Source: CAYJAD01 sp964368075
GTDB lineage: Bacteria; Desulfobacterota; Desulfovibrionia; Desulfovibrionales; Desulfovibrionaceae
Reading direction: 5' to 3'
DNA: 64,000 bases
Assembly (NCBI GenBank): GCA_964368075.1
Contig: CAYJAD010000008.1
Location: forward strand, 1 to 64,000
In this document: positions 16,606 through 24,264 of the stretch, one piece after another
Numbering within the stretch: position 1 is the stretch's first letter
How the letters are laid out: each line of letters begins with the position of its first letter
Notes under the pieces: model-generated
Database searches by the model: none
What the model was told of the DNA's origin: nothing
Seen by the model: only the letters and a program-made list of their open reading frames with translations
Program-made: the position numbers and the translations under genes

Positions 16606-16908
16606 CTAAGAAAGTTTCATGGCATATTGCAATAAAGAATTTACCAAAATTCTGTCTAGCAATTCAATACAGATTAATACAATCACGGGTGAGAAGTCTA
16701 TGCCACTTGTATAAGTAAAAGGCAATAGTTTTCGTATGCGATAATACACAGGCTCCGTTAAAGCGCGCAAAGTACGCACCACAGGATTATAAGGGTCTGG
16801 GCGAACCCATGTGAGCAATGCAGAGATGACCACAATCCAAAAATATACTTGCAATAAGCCCTTTAGAATATAGCCTATGGCTTGTAATGTATTGGCTAAA
16901 ACAATCAT
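16606..16908 (-). CDS. YggT family membrane protein
   Basis: The 100-residue inner-membrane protein has two hydrophobic hairpins (near 5-35 and 65-90) separated by the family signature VRPDPYNPVVRTLRALTEPV (near 35-54). YggT proteins are linked to osmotic stress or to membrane and cell-division functions in other bacteria; the molecular role is not settled. GAGGTAAGAAA precedes the ATG. It starts 26 bp after the HAD gene stop, so the two belong to one transcript. Confidence 0.92.
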   Translation of the reverse strand: MIVLANTLQAIGYILKGLLQVYFWIVVISALLTWVRPDPYNPVVRTLRALTEPVYYRIRKLLPFTYTSGIDFSPVIVLICIELLDRILVNSLLQYAMKLS

Positions 16909-16934
16909 TTTCTTACCTCATATCCTCTTTATTC

Positions 16935-17582
16935 TTAAACAAGAGGAGCTAGAATTTTTTGCAATGCGCTAAAAGAAGCGACATTCACCGTGGCCTCAAG
17001 CTCCATGCTCTCATAAGCCACAAAAGGCACGCCAGCCGCCGCAGAAGCAAGCTGATCTGTTTGGCTATCACCTACAAAAAGAACATCTTCTTTAGCCACA
17101 TTCCATTGTTCGAGAATAGCAAAAATCCCTTCTGGACTAGGCTTTGGAGCAACATGCTCAGAAGTAATAATAGGTGAAAACTCGCGAAGAAATTCAAATT
17201 TATCCAGAACAAACTTCATACCATTGGCACGATTGGTGTGCACTGCAAGACGTATATTATTTTCTTGTAGCCATAGCACAAAGTCATAATATTCCGGCTT
17301 TAATTCTACCATGGGCATAATATCTCGGCCGTAATTTACAGTTTCTGTGCACACTTGTAGCAATTGCCCATGCAAGTGCTCCGGAATTAAATATTCTAAA
17401 GCCTGCTTTACCGTAGACATATAGGTGTAGGCTTCTTGCTCTTGCGATAAAGGGGGTAAAGCAAAAGCCTCCAGAATTTTATTGTAATATAAAGCATTGC
17501 ATTTTTTTGAGTCAATAATAACTCCGTCGCAATCAAATATAATTCCCTGTACTTTTTGCGGAAGTGGTGCAAAATTTGTCAT
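16935..17582 (-). CDS. HAD-superfamily phosphatase (phosphoglycolate-phosphatase-like)
   Basis: The four HAD motifs are visible: FDCDGVIIDS (near 16-24, nucleophile Asp), HTNRANG (near 115), KPSPEG (near 146, Lys) and GDSQTDQLAS (near 170). A helical cap sits between motifs I and II, making it a subfamily IA enzyme; the substrate cannot be read from sequence. I choose the ATG at 17582, which overlaps the upstream stop as ATGA and has TTGGAG eight bases before it. Earlier in-frame ATGs at 17588 and 17606 are possible. Confidence 0.88.
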   Translation of the reverse strand: MTNFAPLPQKVQGIIFDCDGVIIDSKKCNALYYNKILEAFALPPLSQEQEAYTYMSTVKQALEYLIPEHLHGQLLQVCTETVNYGRDIMPMVELKPEYYDFVLWLQENNIRLAVHTNRANGMKFVLDKFEFLREFSPIITSEHVAPKPSPEGIFAILEQWNVAKEDVLFVGDSQTDQLASAAAGVPFVAYESMELEATVNVASFSALQKILAPLV

Positions 17583-18418
17583 TGCCATGACTCCAAGATA
17601 ATACAATGTAATTTTTTTTCAAGCCATGGCGCGGCTTGCAATTGTTTTTCACTCTTTTGCAATGCCTGCCCAATAGAGAGGGTGCATTCTTTACCCATGG
17701 CGTTTTCTACACCTAACATTTGTAAAGACGCATCACTTAAAGGAAGCCATGGAGCAACATCTTGCAAAGCTGCCCCCATATCTTCACTATTTATGACAAT
17801 ATGGCATGCCTCAGGCAAAAAGTGAGCAGCATTTTCTAATACCAATTCCCATGGCGGCAAGGGAAAACTCATATTTCCCAGAGTATTTTGAATATTTTCA
17901 AGACTGCCCAAGGCTTCATCTTGCTCCACACCAAGCGCCTGTACAAGAGTTTGGATACTCTCGCTATAGTTTTGGGAAAGACTCTGAATTTCAAAGACAT
18001 GCTCTTCCATAAGCCATGCCCATAATAAAAATTTTTGTGCTGCGCGCAACACATGCACACTGGCTTTGGGTGGTGCTGCCTGTATATTTTGCGAAGAAGG
18101 GTTTTTATCTTGTTCACTGTGCACAAAAGCGTCTAGAGCTTCTTGCTCTTCCACCACTTGCAGTTGTGAATACGGACTTTGCATGGCAGCAAGAGCTTGC
18201 AGTGGCACCCCAGAAAGGGCCGCTTCGCCCATGGCTTTCATATCCATAAGACAAGCCGCCACCTCTTGTGTAGTGAAGGCGTAATTGCTTGGCACCCATG
18301 TATTTGGGTTTTGCTCTTTAAGGCCTACACCTAAACTATGAGCATAGGCTAAAGGTTTTTTCTGAAAAAGACTAATATTTTCATGTAACAACGGCATATA
18401 GAGCAAGGGGGTTTCCAA
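17579..18418 (-). CDS. Protein of unknown function (279 aa)
   Basis: This 279-residue, Leu/Ala/Gln-rich, probably all-helical protein (METPLLYMPLLHENISLFQK at the start) has no signal peptide, no clear membrane helix and no motif that I recognise. It is the first gene of a minus-strand transcript with the HAD gene (four-base overlap) and yggT. AAAGGAGA precedes the ATG. The tight coupling suggests it works with the HAD phosphatase, but that is inference from position only. Confidence 0.72.
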   Translation of the reverse strand: METPLLYMPLLHENISLFQKKPLAYAHSLGVGLKEQNPNTWVPSNYAFTTQEVAACLMDMKAMGEAALSGVPLQALAAMQSPYSQLQVVEEQEALDAFVHSEQDKNPSSQNIQAAPPKASVHVLRAAQKFLLWAWLMEEHVFEIQSLSQNYSESIQTLVQALGVEQDEALGSLENIQNTLGNMSFPLPPWELVLENAAHFLPEACHIVINSEDMGAALQDVAPWLPLSDASLQMLGVENAMGKECTLSIGQALQKSEKQLQAAPWLEKKLHCIILESWQ

Positions 18419-18628
18419 AGTTATACGTCTCCTTTACAGTAATCTTACAACTACTATAAACGCAGATGCCAAAGGAAGCAACGCTTGAAAGGCACTTATA
18501 AAGAATTTTTCCGCACATCATAACCTTTATGATACTCTTGCAAGCTTTATTTACTCAATTACCCACTTGACCTAATGCCAAGGCCTGCGTATAAAGTTTG
18601 CATGTAATGAAGGAATGGGGAGGACGCA

Positions 18629-18826
18629 ATGTTTGGTCTTGGAATGCAAGAAATCTTATTAATACTTGTTGTTGTTGCACTTTTTTTCGGGTGGAACAAA
18701 TTACCAGAAATCGGAAATGGCCTTGGTAAGGCTATACGTAATTTTAAACGCGCTTCCATAGAACCCGATGAAGTGGATATTACCCCAAAAGAGAAGCAAA
18801 ACAGCGATGAAAAGCCTAAGGCCTAA
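18629..18826 (+). CDS. tatA: Twin-arginine translocase subunit TatA/TatE
   Basis: TatA forms the pore of the Tat export system, needed for periplasmic hydrogenases and other folded redox proteins. The 65-residue protein has one N-terminal membrane helix (EILLILVVVALFFGW), the hinge with FGWNKLPEIGNGLG, an amphipathic helix (KAIRNFKRA) and an acidic/lysine-rich tail. GGGGAGG precedes the ATG. No tatB or tatC is near, so tatC must be elsewhere. Confidence 0.93.
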   Translation: MFGLGMQEILLILVVVALFFGWNKLPEIGNGLGKAIRNFKRASIEPDEVDITPKEKQNSDEKPKA

Positions 18827-18865
18827 TTAACACTTTGAACAGAGCTTCACAGAGGAGAAAAAGTC

Positions 18866-19297
18866 ATGGTAGCAGAACAAATTTCTATATTCTTGGAAAA
18901 CAAAGCAGGCCGTTTAGCTGAAGTAACCCGTGCTCTAAGCGAAGCAGAAATCAGCATTAGGGCTCTTTCCCTTGCAGATACTTCAGACTTTGGCATTTTA
19001 CGCATTATAGTTGCCGACCATGATAGAGCAAAAAATGTTCTTAAAGAAAAAGGATTTACCACAGGACGCACCACCGTTGTGGCAGTGGAAGTGGAAGATA
19101 AGCCCGGCGGCTTACACCAAATCTTAGAAATTTTAGCTCAAAGCAATATTAACGTAGAGTATATGTACAATTTTGTGCAAAAAGATACTGCCAACGCCAC
19201 CATGATTTTCCGCTTTGATAAAGCAGAAAAAGCTGTGGAAGCCCTCACCGCCAACAATATTTCCATAGTCAGCGCTGAAAGACTTTACGGCAAATAA
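18866..19297 (+). CDS. Double ACT-domain protein
   Basis: The 143-residue protein consists of two ACT modules: the first begins EQISIFLENKAGRLAEVTRAL (near 4-24) and the second VVAVEVEDKPGGLHQILEIL (near 72-92). There is no enzyme domain. Such stand-alone proteins are thought to sense amino acids and are often found beside phenylacetate-CoA ligase-like genes in anaerobes; no such gene is here. An AGAGGAG site precedes the ATG. It starts 39 bp after tatA and ends at a strong terminator, so it is probably co-transcribed with tatA. Confidence 0.9.
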   Translation: MVAEQISIFLENKAGRLAEVTRALSEAEISIRALSLADTSDFGILRIIVADHDRAKNVLKEKGFTTGRTTVVAVEVEDKPGGLHQILEILAQSNINVEYMYNFVQKDTANATMIFRFDKAEKAVEALTANNISIVSAERLYGK

Positions 19298-19320
19298 ATT
19301 TCTTAGATAAATAATCAATC

Positions 19321-19363
19321 AAAAAAAGCACCCATGCATACTTTGCGCGGGTGCTTTTTTTTT
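19321..19363 (+). terminator. Terminator of the tatA-ACT transcript
   Basis: AAAGCACCC pairs with GGGTGCTTT around a 15-base loop and is followed by a run of nine T residues. The A-rich left flank makes it usable in the minus direction for the convergent gene at 19428. Confidence 0.9.
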
Positions 19364-19427
19364 CATAAAACGACTTTCTATTTTGAGAATTCTGCACAAA
19401 TATTCTCTAAATAAGACTTATGCAAAA

Positions 19428-20564
19428 TTATTTGTGCAAAAATCCTTTCTGCAATGCTTCATACATCAACTTATTTCCTTGGGTATTAAAGTGAAAATCC
19501 CCTAAGAAATAATTAGCATGAATGACCTCCTCCAAAGAGGTTCTTTCCATCTCAGCATAAAATAAAGGATTAGCATTAATGAAATTAGCACATTTTTTTT
19601 CTTTACAAAAATTTTCCCATACCGTTACGCCCCTATGATTCATGGGAGCATACATAAGTTGTGCTGGCCAAGGATACACAAAAACAGACATTAAAATGCC
19701 ATGTGCATCAAGAAGATTCTTCAATTTTTCCATACTTTCTAGGCTTTGCTGTATAGCTGCATCTACTCCGTTTTTTCCATAGTGTTCTGATTTCGTCACA
19801 TGTGTCCAATCAGAAATGTAAGGATAATTATCAAATCGTTTTAATGAAAGCTTTGTAGGATAAAAAAACTCGTGAATTATCAGATTTAGATGCCAAGTGT
19901 ACCCAAAATATTTTTCTATTACACTTTTTGTTTTCGGCTTCGCTGTATTTGCTTTCGGTTTCGTTGTATTTTTTTGAGCAACTTCTCCAGACGATGTAAT
20001 TTTCGTTTTCTCTACAATCTTTCTTCCATCATTCGATATATCATATAAAAGCCCTTCATTAGAAATGTCGCTTATATCTATAGCCACAACAACGTGTTTA
20101 AAAGTAAAACCTTGCTTTAACAAATGTGCTATTTTAACAAAATAAATTGAGGGGGAGTAACTAGCTACTCCTAAGTTAACAACTTTTAATGAAGGATTAT
20201 TTTGAGCAAATAACCCCACAAAACTTTTTTCATAATCCATCCCCTCCGCTTCCGTGAAAGAATCTCCTATAAAAGCAATATCATACTTTTTCTCTGATTC
20301 TTTGCCCTTATCTGCACAAGAAATTTTGAAACCAAATTCATTAGTACAAAGTCTATAAAAGCTACTTCCAAACGAAGTTTCAACGTCCACATTTTTCTTT
20401 AAATCATGATGGTACACGTTATGCCTTTCCCTCGTTATAAAAGCATTTTTCTGAGTTCGTTTATTCATTGGATCAAGAGCTAAACTTGTGAGAAAAAAAT
20501 CTACACCCAAAAAAAAGCCCACAGTTACTACAGTAACAAGGCATACATTTCGCAAGAAAGTCAT
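19428..20564 (-). CDS. SGNH/GDSL hydrolase-like secreted or membrane-anchored protein
   Basis: The 378-residue protein begins with an N-terminal signal anchor (LRNVCLVTVVTVGFFLGVDF) and then an extracytoplasmic domain with SGNH hydrolase blocks. These are GDSFTEAEG (near 98-106, nucleophile Ser), VNLGVASYSP (near 130) and the catalytic DFHFNTQGN near the C-terminus. A lysine/threonine-rich insert with a short internal duplication (TTKPKANTAKPKTK near 200) interrupts the fold. Relatives esterify or de-esterify polysaccharides, but the substrate is unknown. It is transcribed alone. Its codon usage looks more AT-rich than the flanking housekeeping genes, which may point to later acquisition. Confidence 0.82.
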   Translation of the reverse strand: MTFLRNVCLVTVVTVGFFLGVDFFLTSLALDPMNKRTQKNAFITRERHNVYHHDLKKNVDVETSFGSSFYRLCTNEFGFKISCADKGKESEKKYDIAFIGDSFTEAEGMDYEKSFVGLFAQNNPSLKVVNLGVASYSPSIYFVKIAHLLKQGFTFKHVVVAIDISDISNEGLLYDISNDGRKIVEKTKITSSGEVAQKNTTKPKANTAKPKTKSVIEKYFGYTWHLNLIIHEFFYPTKLSLKRFDNYPYISDWTHVTKSEHYGKNGVDAAIQQSLESMEKLKNLLDAHGILMSVFVYPWPAQLMYAPMNHRGVTVWENFCKEKKCANFINANPLFYAEMERTSLEEVIHANYFLGDFHFNTQGNKLMYEALQKGFLHK

Positions 20565-20583
20565 TCTATTTTCTCCCTATATT

Positions 20584-20629
20584 AATAGTAAAAGGTTCTT
20601 ACACATTGATGTAAGAACCTTTTACTATT
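20584..20629 (-). terminator. Perfect 20-bp inverted repeat, probable terminator
   Basis: Arms 20584-20603 and 20610-20629 are perfectly complementary with a 6-nt loop. It lies between the stop of the 20707 gene and the start of the SGNH gene, both minus. There is no classical T-tract outside the stem (the 3' arm itself holds a TTTT), so a terminator or a processing structure are both possible. Confidence 0.7.
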
Positions 20630-20706
20630 TCAAATTTCTACATATTTTTTATGCATAACCTTACTGTCTTGCAAAATAGTGCACAATAAAATTCATATGT
20701 ACAATC

Positions 20707-21612
20707 TTAAACGTCAGCCACACGCCCTTGCAACCATACATAGGCATCCACCTCATCGCCAACCTTAGGAGTATAATCTTTCAACATAGGCGTAGGCACA
20801 TACACAAGCACAAACATGGGGGCTCTGTCAGGCATGGGAAAACCAAGGCGTAACATGGTGACTTCCAGCTTATCTAAGGTGCATGTTTGTACCTCTAAAA
20901 CGCTGCTTCGCATTTCGTATTCACAAAATTCGCGACCCGGCATAATAATTTGTTTACCGGCAAGATTAAGCTTTAAAGGCGGCACATCTAAACGACCTTT
21001 ATCCGGATTTTCTTCAAGCCATGTGTTCGCATGCGATTCGTACAAAGGACCTTGAGTAATGGTCATTTCATCAAGCAAAGCACGGCGAATACCTAATGCC
21101 AAACCGGAAAGTAGGAACGTGTGCGTCACGCCTGGGGTCAAATCTTCTTTATCGCGATAGTATAAGGGATCATAAAACCAAAGAGGTTTATCCCCCGCAA
21201 GCACGGTTACACCCACATTGGCCTCCACGCCACTTTGCCATGGCACAGTGCTGTGTACTTCAAAATCGTTGGGGTACCCTTCCATAAGCGGCATTACAGA
21301 AGCTGGTTTTAACTCTTCTTGTGTAGGCCCTTTAAATACAGCGGCTGCGCGTAAAGGCTGATCTTCTGGCCATGCCATAAGCATGCATTCGCCTTGAGCA
21401 TCATTACGTTGCCAACAAGGACGCGTGCCCCCAGCATGAACAATGGTGCCAATAATTTGTGGCAACAGAGCCTTAGGGTTGCCCACAAGCACGGCCCACT
21501 GGCGCCCAAGGGCTTCCACATGGCGGCGGTAATCATGCCTTTCTAAGCTCTCTTTAGGATTCAAGCTTTGTTCTTCCATTTCCACAGTGTCTATATTTTT
21601 TTTCTTAGCCAT
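20707..21612 (-). CDS. Protein of unknown function (301 aa)
   Basis: I use the ATG at 21612 (MAKKKNIDTVEMEEQSL), with GGAAA a few bases upstream; a longer frame to 21660 adds a poorly supported 16 residues. The protein is soluble, mixed alpha-beta and acidic, with aromatic-rich segments such as PLWFYDPLYYRDKEDLTPG (near 157-175) and a C-terminal part that resembles a small beta domain (KVGDEVDAYVWLQGRV). No motif identifies a function. It is transcribed alone, upstream of the hairpin at 20584-20629. Confidence 0.75.
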   Translation of the reverse strand: MAKKKNIDTVEMEEQSLNPKESLERHDYRRHVEALGRQWAVLVGNPKALLPQIIGTIVHAGGTRPCWQRNDAQGECMLMAWPEDQPLRAAAVFKGPTQEELKPASVMPLMEGYPNDFEVHSTVPWQSGVEANVGVTVLAGDKPLWFYDPLYYRDKEDLTPGVTHTFLLSGLALGIRRALLDEMTITQGPLYESHANTWLEENPDKGRLDVPPLKLNLAGKQIIMPGREFCEYEMRSSVLEVQTCTLDKLEVTMLRLGFPMPDRAPMFVLVYVPTPMLKDYTPKVGDEVDAYVWLQGRVADV

Positions 21613-21807
21613 ACATTTTCCATTGCTAACTGCATTTTTTATATATAGAATAATTTTCAAGATTTTCTTATAGTATAGAAAATCCTCATAGAGGCTTTAT
21701 AACTTCACAAACAGAGATATTGACATTTTTTTTGCAAAAAGTACAGTATTTTTTATGCGAGAGCTTCAGCCTTGCATGTAAAAAAATTTTAGGCTGCATT
21801 TTCTTTA

Positions 21808-21836
21808 TTGACAAAGAACTCTAAAAGCGATAGACA
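21808..21836 (+). promoter_or_regulatory. Candidate rpsT promoter
   Basis: TTGACA (21808-21813) is followed after 17 bp by TAGACA (21831-21836). The leader of about 80 nt contains a small hairpin CCCAAG/CTTGGG (21857-21876) that could take part in S20 autoregulation. Confidence 0.45.
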
Positions 21837-21926
21837 ACACCGTTCATTGCGTTGAACCCAAGCTGGAACTCTTGGGCTTGGTGCTCAAGAATTATATATT
21901 TCAATCAACTTTTTTTGGAGGAAACC

Positions 21927-22193
21927 GTGGCTAACCATAAGTCTGCCATTAAGCGTCACAAGCAAAGTCTTGTTCGTGCCGAGCGCAACCGTGCTGCTCG
22001 TACTCGTGTGAAAAATGTTATCAAGAAAGTACGCTCTGCTGTACTTGCCAACGACAAAACCGCTGCCAACGAAGCTTTGGTTTTAGCTAATTCCGTATTG
22101 GATAAGGCTTCTACCAAGGGTGCTATGCATTGGAAAACAGCTGCTCGTAAGATTTCTCGTCTTGCTAGCGCCGTTAACAAAATAGAAGCATAA
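21927..22193 (+). CDS. rpsT: 30S ribosomal protein S20
   Basis: S20 is a component of the small subunit that binds 16S rRNA. The 88-residue, Lys/Arg/Ala-rich helical protein begins (M)ANHKSAIKRHKQSLVRAERN, typical of the family. The start is a GTG at 21927 with TTGGAGG seven bases upstream. The ATG at 21852 in the same frame belongs to the leader. A non-AUG start is common for rpsT (UUG in E. coli) and limits its translation. Confidence 0.97.
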   Translation: MANHKSAIKRHKQSLVRAERNRAARTRVKNVIKKVRSAVLANDKTAANEALVLANSVLDKASTKGAMHWKTAARKISRLASAVNKIEA

Positions 22194-22210
22194 TTTATCT
22201 TATCGCTTAT

Positions 22211-22258
22211 AAAAAAGCCTTTTTCTTATGCTAAAGCATGAGGAAAAGGCTTTTTTTA
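22211..22258 (+). terminator. Terminator of rpsT
   Basis: A long stem built from AAAAAGCCTTTTTC plus TTATGCT and their complements surrounds a two-base loop and is followed by seven T residues. It begins 18 bp after the rpsT stop. Confidence 0.93.
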
Positions 22259-22281
22259 GTATTCTTTACAAAGCTCATCTA

Positions 22282-22710
22282 TTAAAAATACTGCGGGTAA
22301 ATTTTAGGCAATTCAGTAATAAAGCTTTCTATTTCATCACAAGCGTCGGTATAGCAACGCATTTTATCAACGCTTTTTTCAAATTTTTCCGCCATTTTTT
22401 GTGGATCATCAAAAATATGTTGCACTACACGCGCTTTTGCAAAGGCAGGTTGCTGTAAAGGCATATTGGGACAAAGCGCAATAACAAAATCAAAAGAAAT
22501 ATTTGCCAAATCTTGTACAGTTTTTGACTTTTCTTTCGACATATCCACTTCATGTTTATGTAGGGCTTGTACAGCAAGGGGATCGGCAGCTTTATTCACC
22601 AAACCTGCAGAATAAAAGTGCGCCATGAATCCGAGATGTTTTTTGCTCAAACCCTCAGCCATAAGATTAAGACAAGAAGAATCCGAACAAAGAAAAAGAA
22701 TATTTTTCAT
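22282..22710 (-). CDS. ArsC / low-molecular-weight phosphatase-like protein, catalytic Arg missing
   Basis: The 142-residue protein has the fold of thioredoxin-type arsenate reductases and LMW protein-tyrosine phosphatases. The active loop CSDSSC (near 8-13) is followed by LNLMAEG, and a general-acid motif FDDPQKM lies near 99-105. In the family the loop is C-x5-R; here the position of Arg is Leu14, read clearly on the DNA. Only one cysteine (ALCPNMP near 80) remains of the redox pair of ArsC. It may be a binding protein or a reductase with changed chemistry. An ATG with no strong ribosome-binding site is used. The gene is transcribed alone. Confidence 0.8.
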   Translation of the reverse strand: MKNILFLCSDSSCLNLMAEGLSKKHLGFMAHFYSAGLVNKAADPLAVQALHKHEVDMSKEKSKTVQDLANISFDFVIALCPNMPLQQPAFAKARVVQHIFDDPQKMAEKFEKSVDKMRCYTDACDEIESFITELPKIYPQYF

Positions 22711-22846
22711 ATGTTATTGTATCTCACTTTTTTAGAATGAAAAAGAAGAAAGAGCATATTACTCAAAATTTACAACGTTACACAGTACAAAATATTTATT
22801 TCTGCAAGCAATATAAAATCCCCAACACAAAATAGCAATATAAAAA

Positions 22847-22926
22847 ATTACTTCATAAAAGAAAAATATTTTCTGTGTTTGCGGCTTTTGACCTAGCATG
22901 ATTTTCATGCTATTTTATGAAGTAAT
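22847..22926. repeat. 80-bp element with 14-bp inverted ends and an internal hairpin
   Basis: ATTACTTCATAAAA (22847-22860) and its exact complement (22913-22926) bound the element. Abutting the right end is a second perfect hairpin TAGCATGA/TCATGCTA (22894-22901 and 22905-22912) with a three-base loop. It sits just upstream of the DUF1848 gene. Possible roles are a regulator-binding site, a transcription hairpin or a small mobile remnant. Confidence 0.75.
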
Positions 22927-22985
22927 ACGTGAAAAAACGTCGAATATATGTCATATTTCACATTTCAATATTTATTAATTCCACT

Positions 22986-23924
22986 ATGATTATAAGCGCT
23001 AGCAGAAGAACCGATATTCCCTCCTATTATGGCCAATGGTTTGTAAACGCCTTACAGAGGGGGCATATTTTTGTGCCAAACCCCTATAATAAACAACGCT
23101 ATTATAAAGTTGACTTACGGCCTCAAGCTGTGGATTGCATCGTTTTTTGGACAAAGAATCCTCTCCCCTTTTTTCCGCACCATAGACACATAGAAAGCTT
23201 AGGCTATGCCTCCTACTTTCAATTCACTATAACCCCCTATAATAGAAGCGTTGAGGCACATTTACCCGATAAGCTTTTACTTATTCAAGCTTTTAAAGAA
23301 TTAAGTAAAACCTTGGGGCCGCATAGAATGGTGTGGCGCTATGACCCTATAATTTTAAACAATACCTTTACTGTAGAATACCATGAAAAAGCTTTTCGCT
23401 CCATGGCAAAAATGCTTCAGGGCTTTACGCAAAGATGCGTTATGAGTTTTGTTGATATTTACAAGAATTTAATGACGCGACTGGGTCAGCAGTCCATTTA
23501 CACTATATCCTGCGAAAATATGCATATTCTTGCAGCATCCTTAGCGCATATTGCGCATGAACACGATTTCTCGCTTTTTACTTGTGCAGAAGAACACGAT
23601 TTTTCTAGCTATGGCATAGAAAAGTCTTCTTGCATTGATAAAAGTATTATCGAAAACGTTTTAGGTAAAAAAACCGTATTACGCAGAGATAAGAATCAAA
23701 GACCTGCTTGCGCTTGTATGGAAAGTATAGAAGTGGGGACGTATAATTGCTGTGCCAATGGTTGTAACTATTGTTATGCATTACAAAACATTACAAGTAA
23801 TGCCCAAAATATGCGGCAGCACAACCCAAACTCTCCTGTACTTATAGGAGAACTACCAGAAAATGCTCTTATTACACAAAGAGAAAATTCCAGTGTTATT
23901 GAAACTCAGGGATCCCTCTTGTAA
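22986..23924 (+). CDS. DUF1848 family protein with C-terminal cysteine cluster
   Basis: The protein opens MIISASRRTDIPSYYGQWF, the diagnostic DUF1848 N-terminus, which is why I use the ATG at 22986; a GTG at 22929 would add 19 residues. Further family features are VFWTKNPLPF (near 55) and TPYNRSVE. The C-terminal cysteine-rich region ACACMESIEVGTYNCCANGC runs into NYCYA, likely an Fe-S binding site akin to radical SAM proteins. The biochemical role is unknown. No Shine-Dalgarno is obvious at either start. The gene is flanked on the left by an 80-bp inverted element and on the right, directly after its stop, by a 192-bp repeat, which suggests an acquired single-gene cargo. Confidence 0.85.
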   Translation: MIISASRRTDIPSYYGQWFVNALQRGHIFVPNPYNKQRYYKVDLRPQAVDCIVFWTKNPLPFFPHHRHIESLGYASYFQFTITPYNRSVEAHLPDKLLLIQAFKELSKTLGPHRMVWRYDPIILNNTFTVEYHEKAFRSMAKMLQGFTQRCVMSFVDIYKNLMTRLGQQSIYTISCENMHILAASLAHIAHEHDFSLFTCAEEHDFSSYGIEKSSCIDKSIIENVLGKKTVLRRDKNQRPACACMESIEVGTYNCCANGCNYCYALQNITSNAQNMRQHNPNSPVLIGELPENALITQRENSSVIETQGSLL

Positions 23925-24116
23925 CAGACTGTTGAAAAAGAACTGTCTACTTCGTCAGACTCGTTTTTTGCTCCGGTCATGTATGTCTGTATACACTTCC
24001 TCCGCAAAAAAACTTCGTCTTCCTTGTATCTTACACTTTTTGAACAGCCTGTGTTCAGACGCTAAAATAGGCATTTTTTCAAAATAATTTTCGCGGCAGA
24101 CTTTTTCAACAGGCTG
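23925..24116. mobile_element. 192-bp palindromic repeat with terminal inverted repeats (MITE-like)
   Basis: CAGACTGTTGAAAAAG (23925-23940) and CTTTTTCAACAGGCTG (24101-24116) are inverted copies with one mismatch in 16. Inside are a second inverted pair, GTTTTTTGC (23963-23971) and GCAAAAAAAC (24004-24013), a directly repeated ACTTCGTC (23949, 24012), and an internal CTTTTTGAACAGCCTG-like segment. There is no coding capacity. Its left end touches the stop codon of the DUF1848 gene. No flanking target duplication is evident by eye. Confidence 0.7.
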
Positions 24117-24205
24117 GTAAGGGATAGATGAATGAAGGATAGTTTTAAGAGGATTGTACAAAATAAACTTTAACAACAGGCCGATAAGCGCGTTTTGAAG
24201 GGGGT

Positions 24206-24245
24206 CTGGGGGAAACTTTTTGGCGCTAGCAAAAGTTTCCCCCAG
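24206..24245. repeat. 15-bp perfect hairpin, GGGGGAAACTTTT type
   Basis: Arms 24206-24220 and 24231-24245 are perfectly complementary with a 10-nt loop. It lies 19 bp beyond the leuB stop. On the minus strand the 3' side is not T-rich, so it is not a textbook terminator for leuB even though its position suits one. Same family as 7220-7261. Confidence 0.8.
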
Positions 24246-24264
24246 AAAAAATAATCATATCTTT

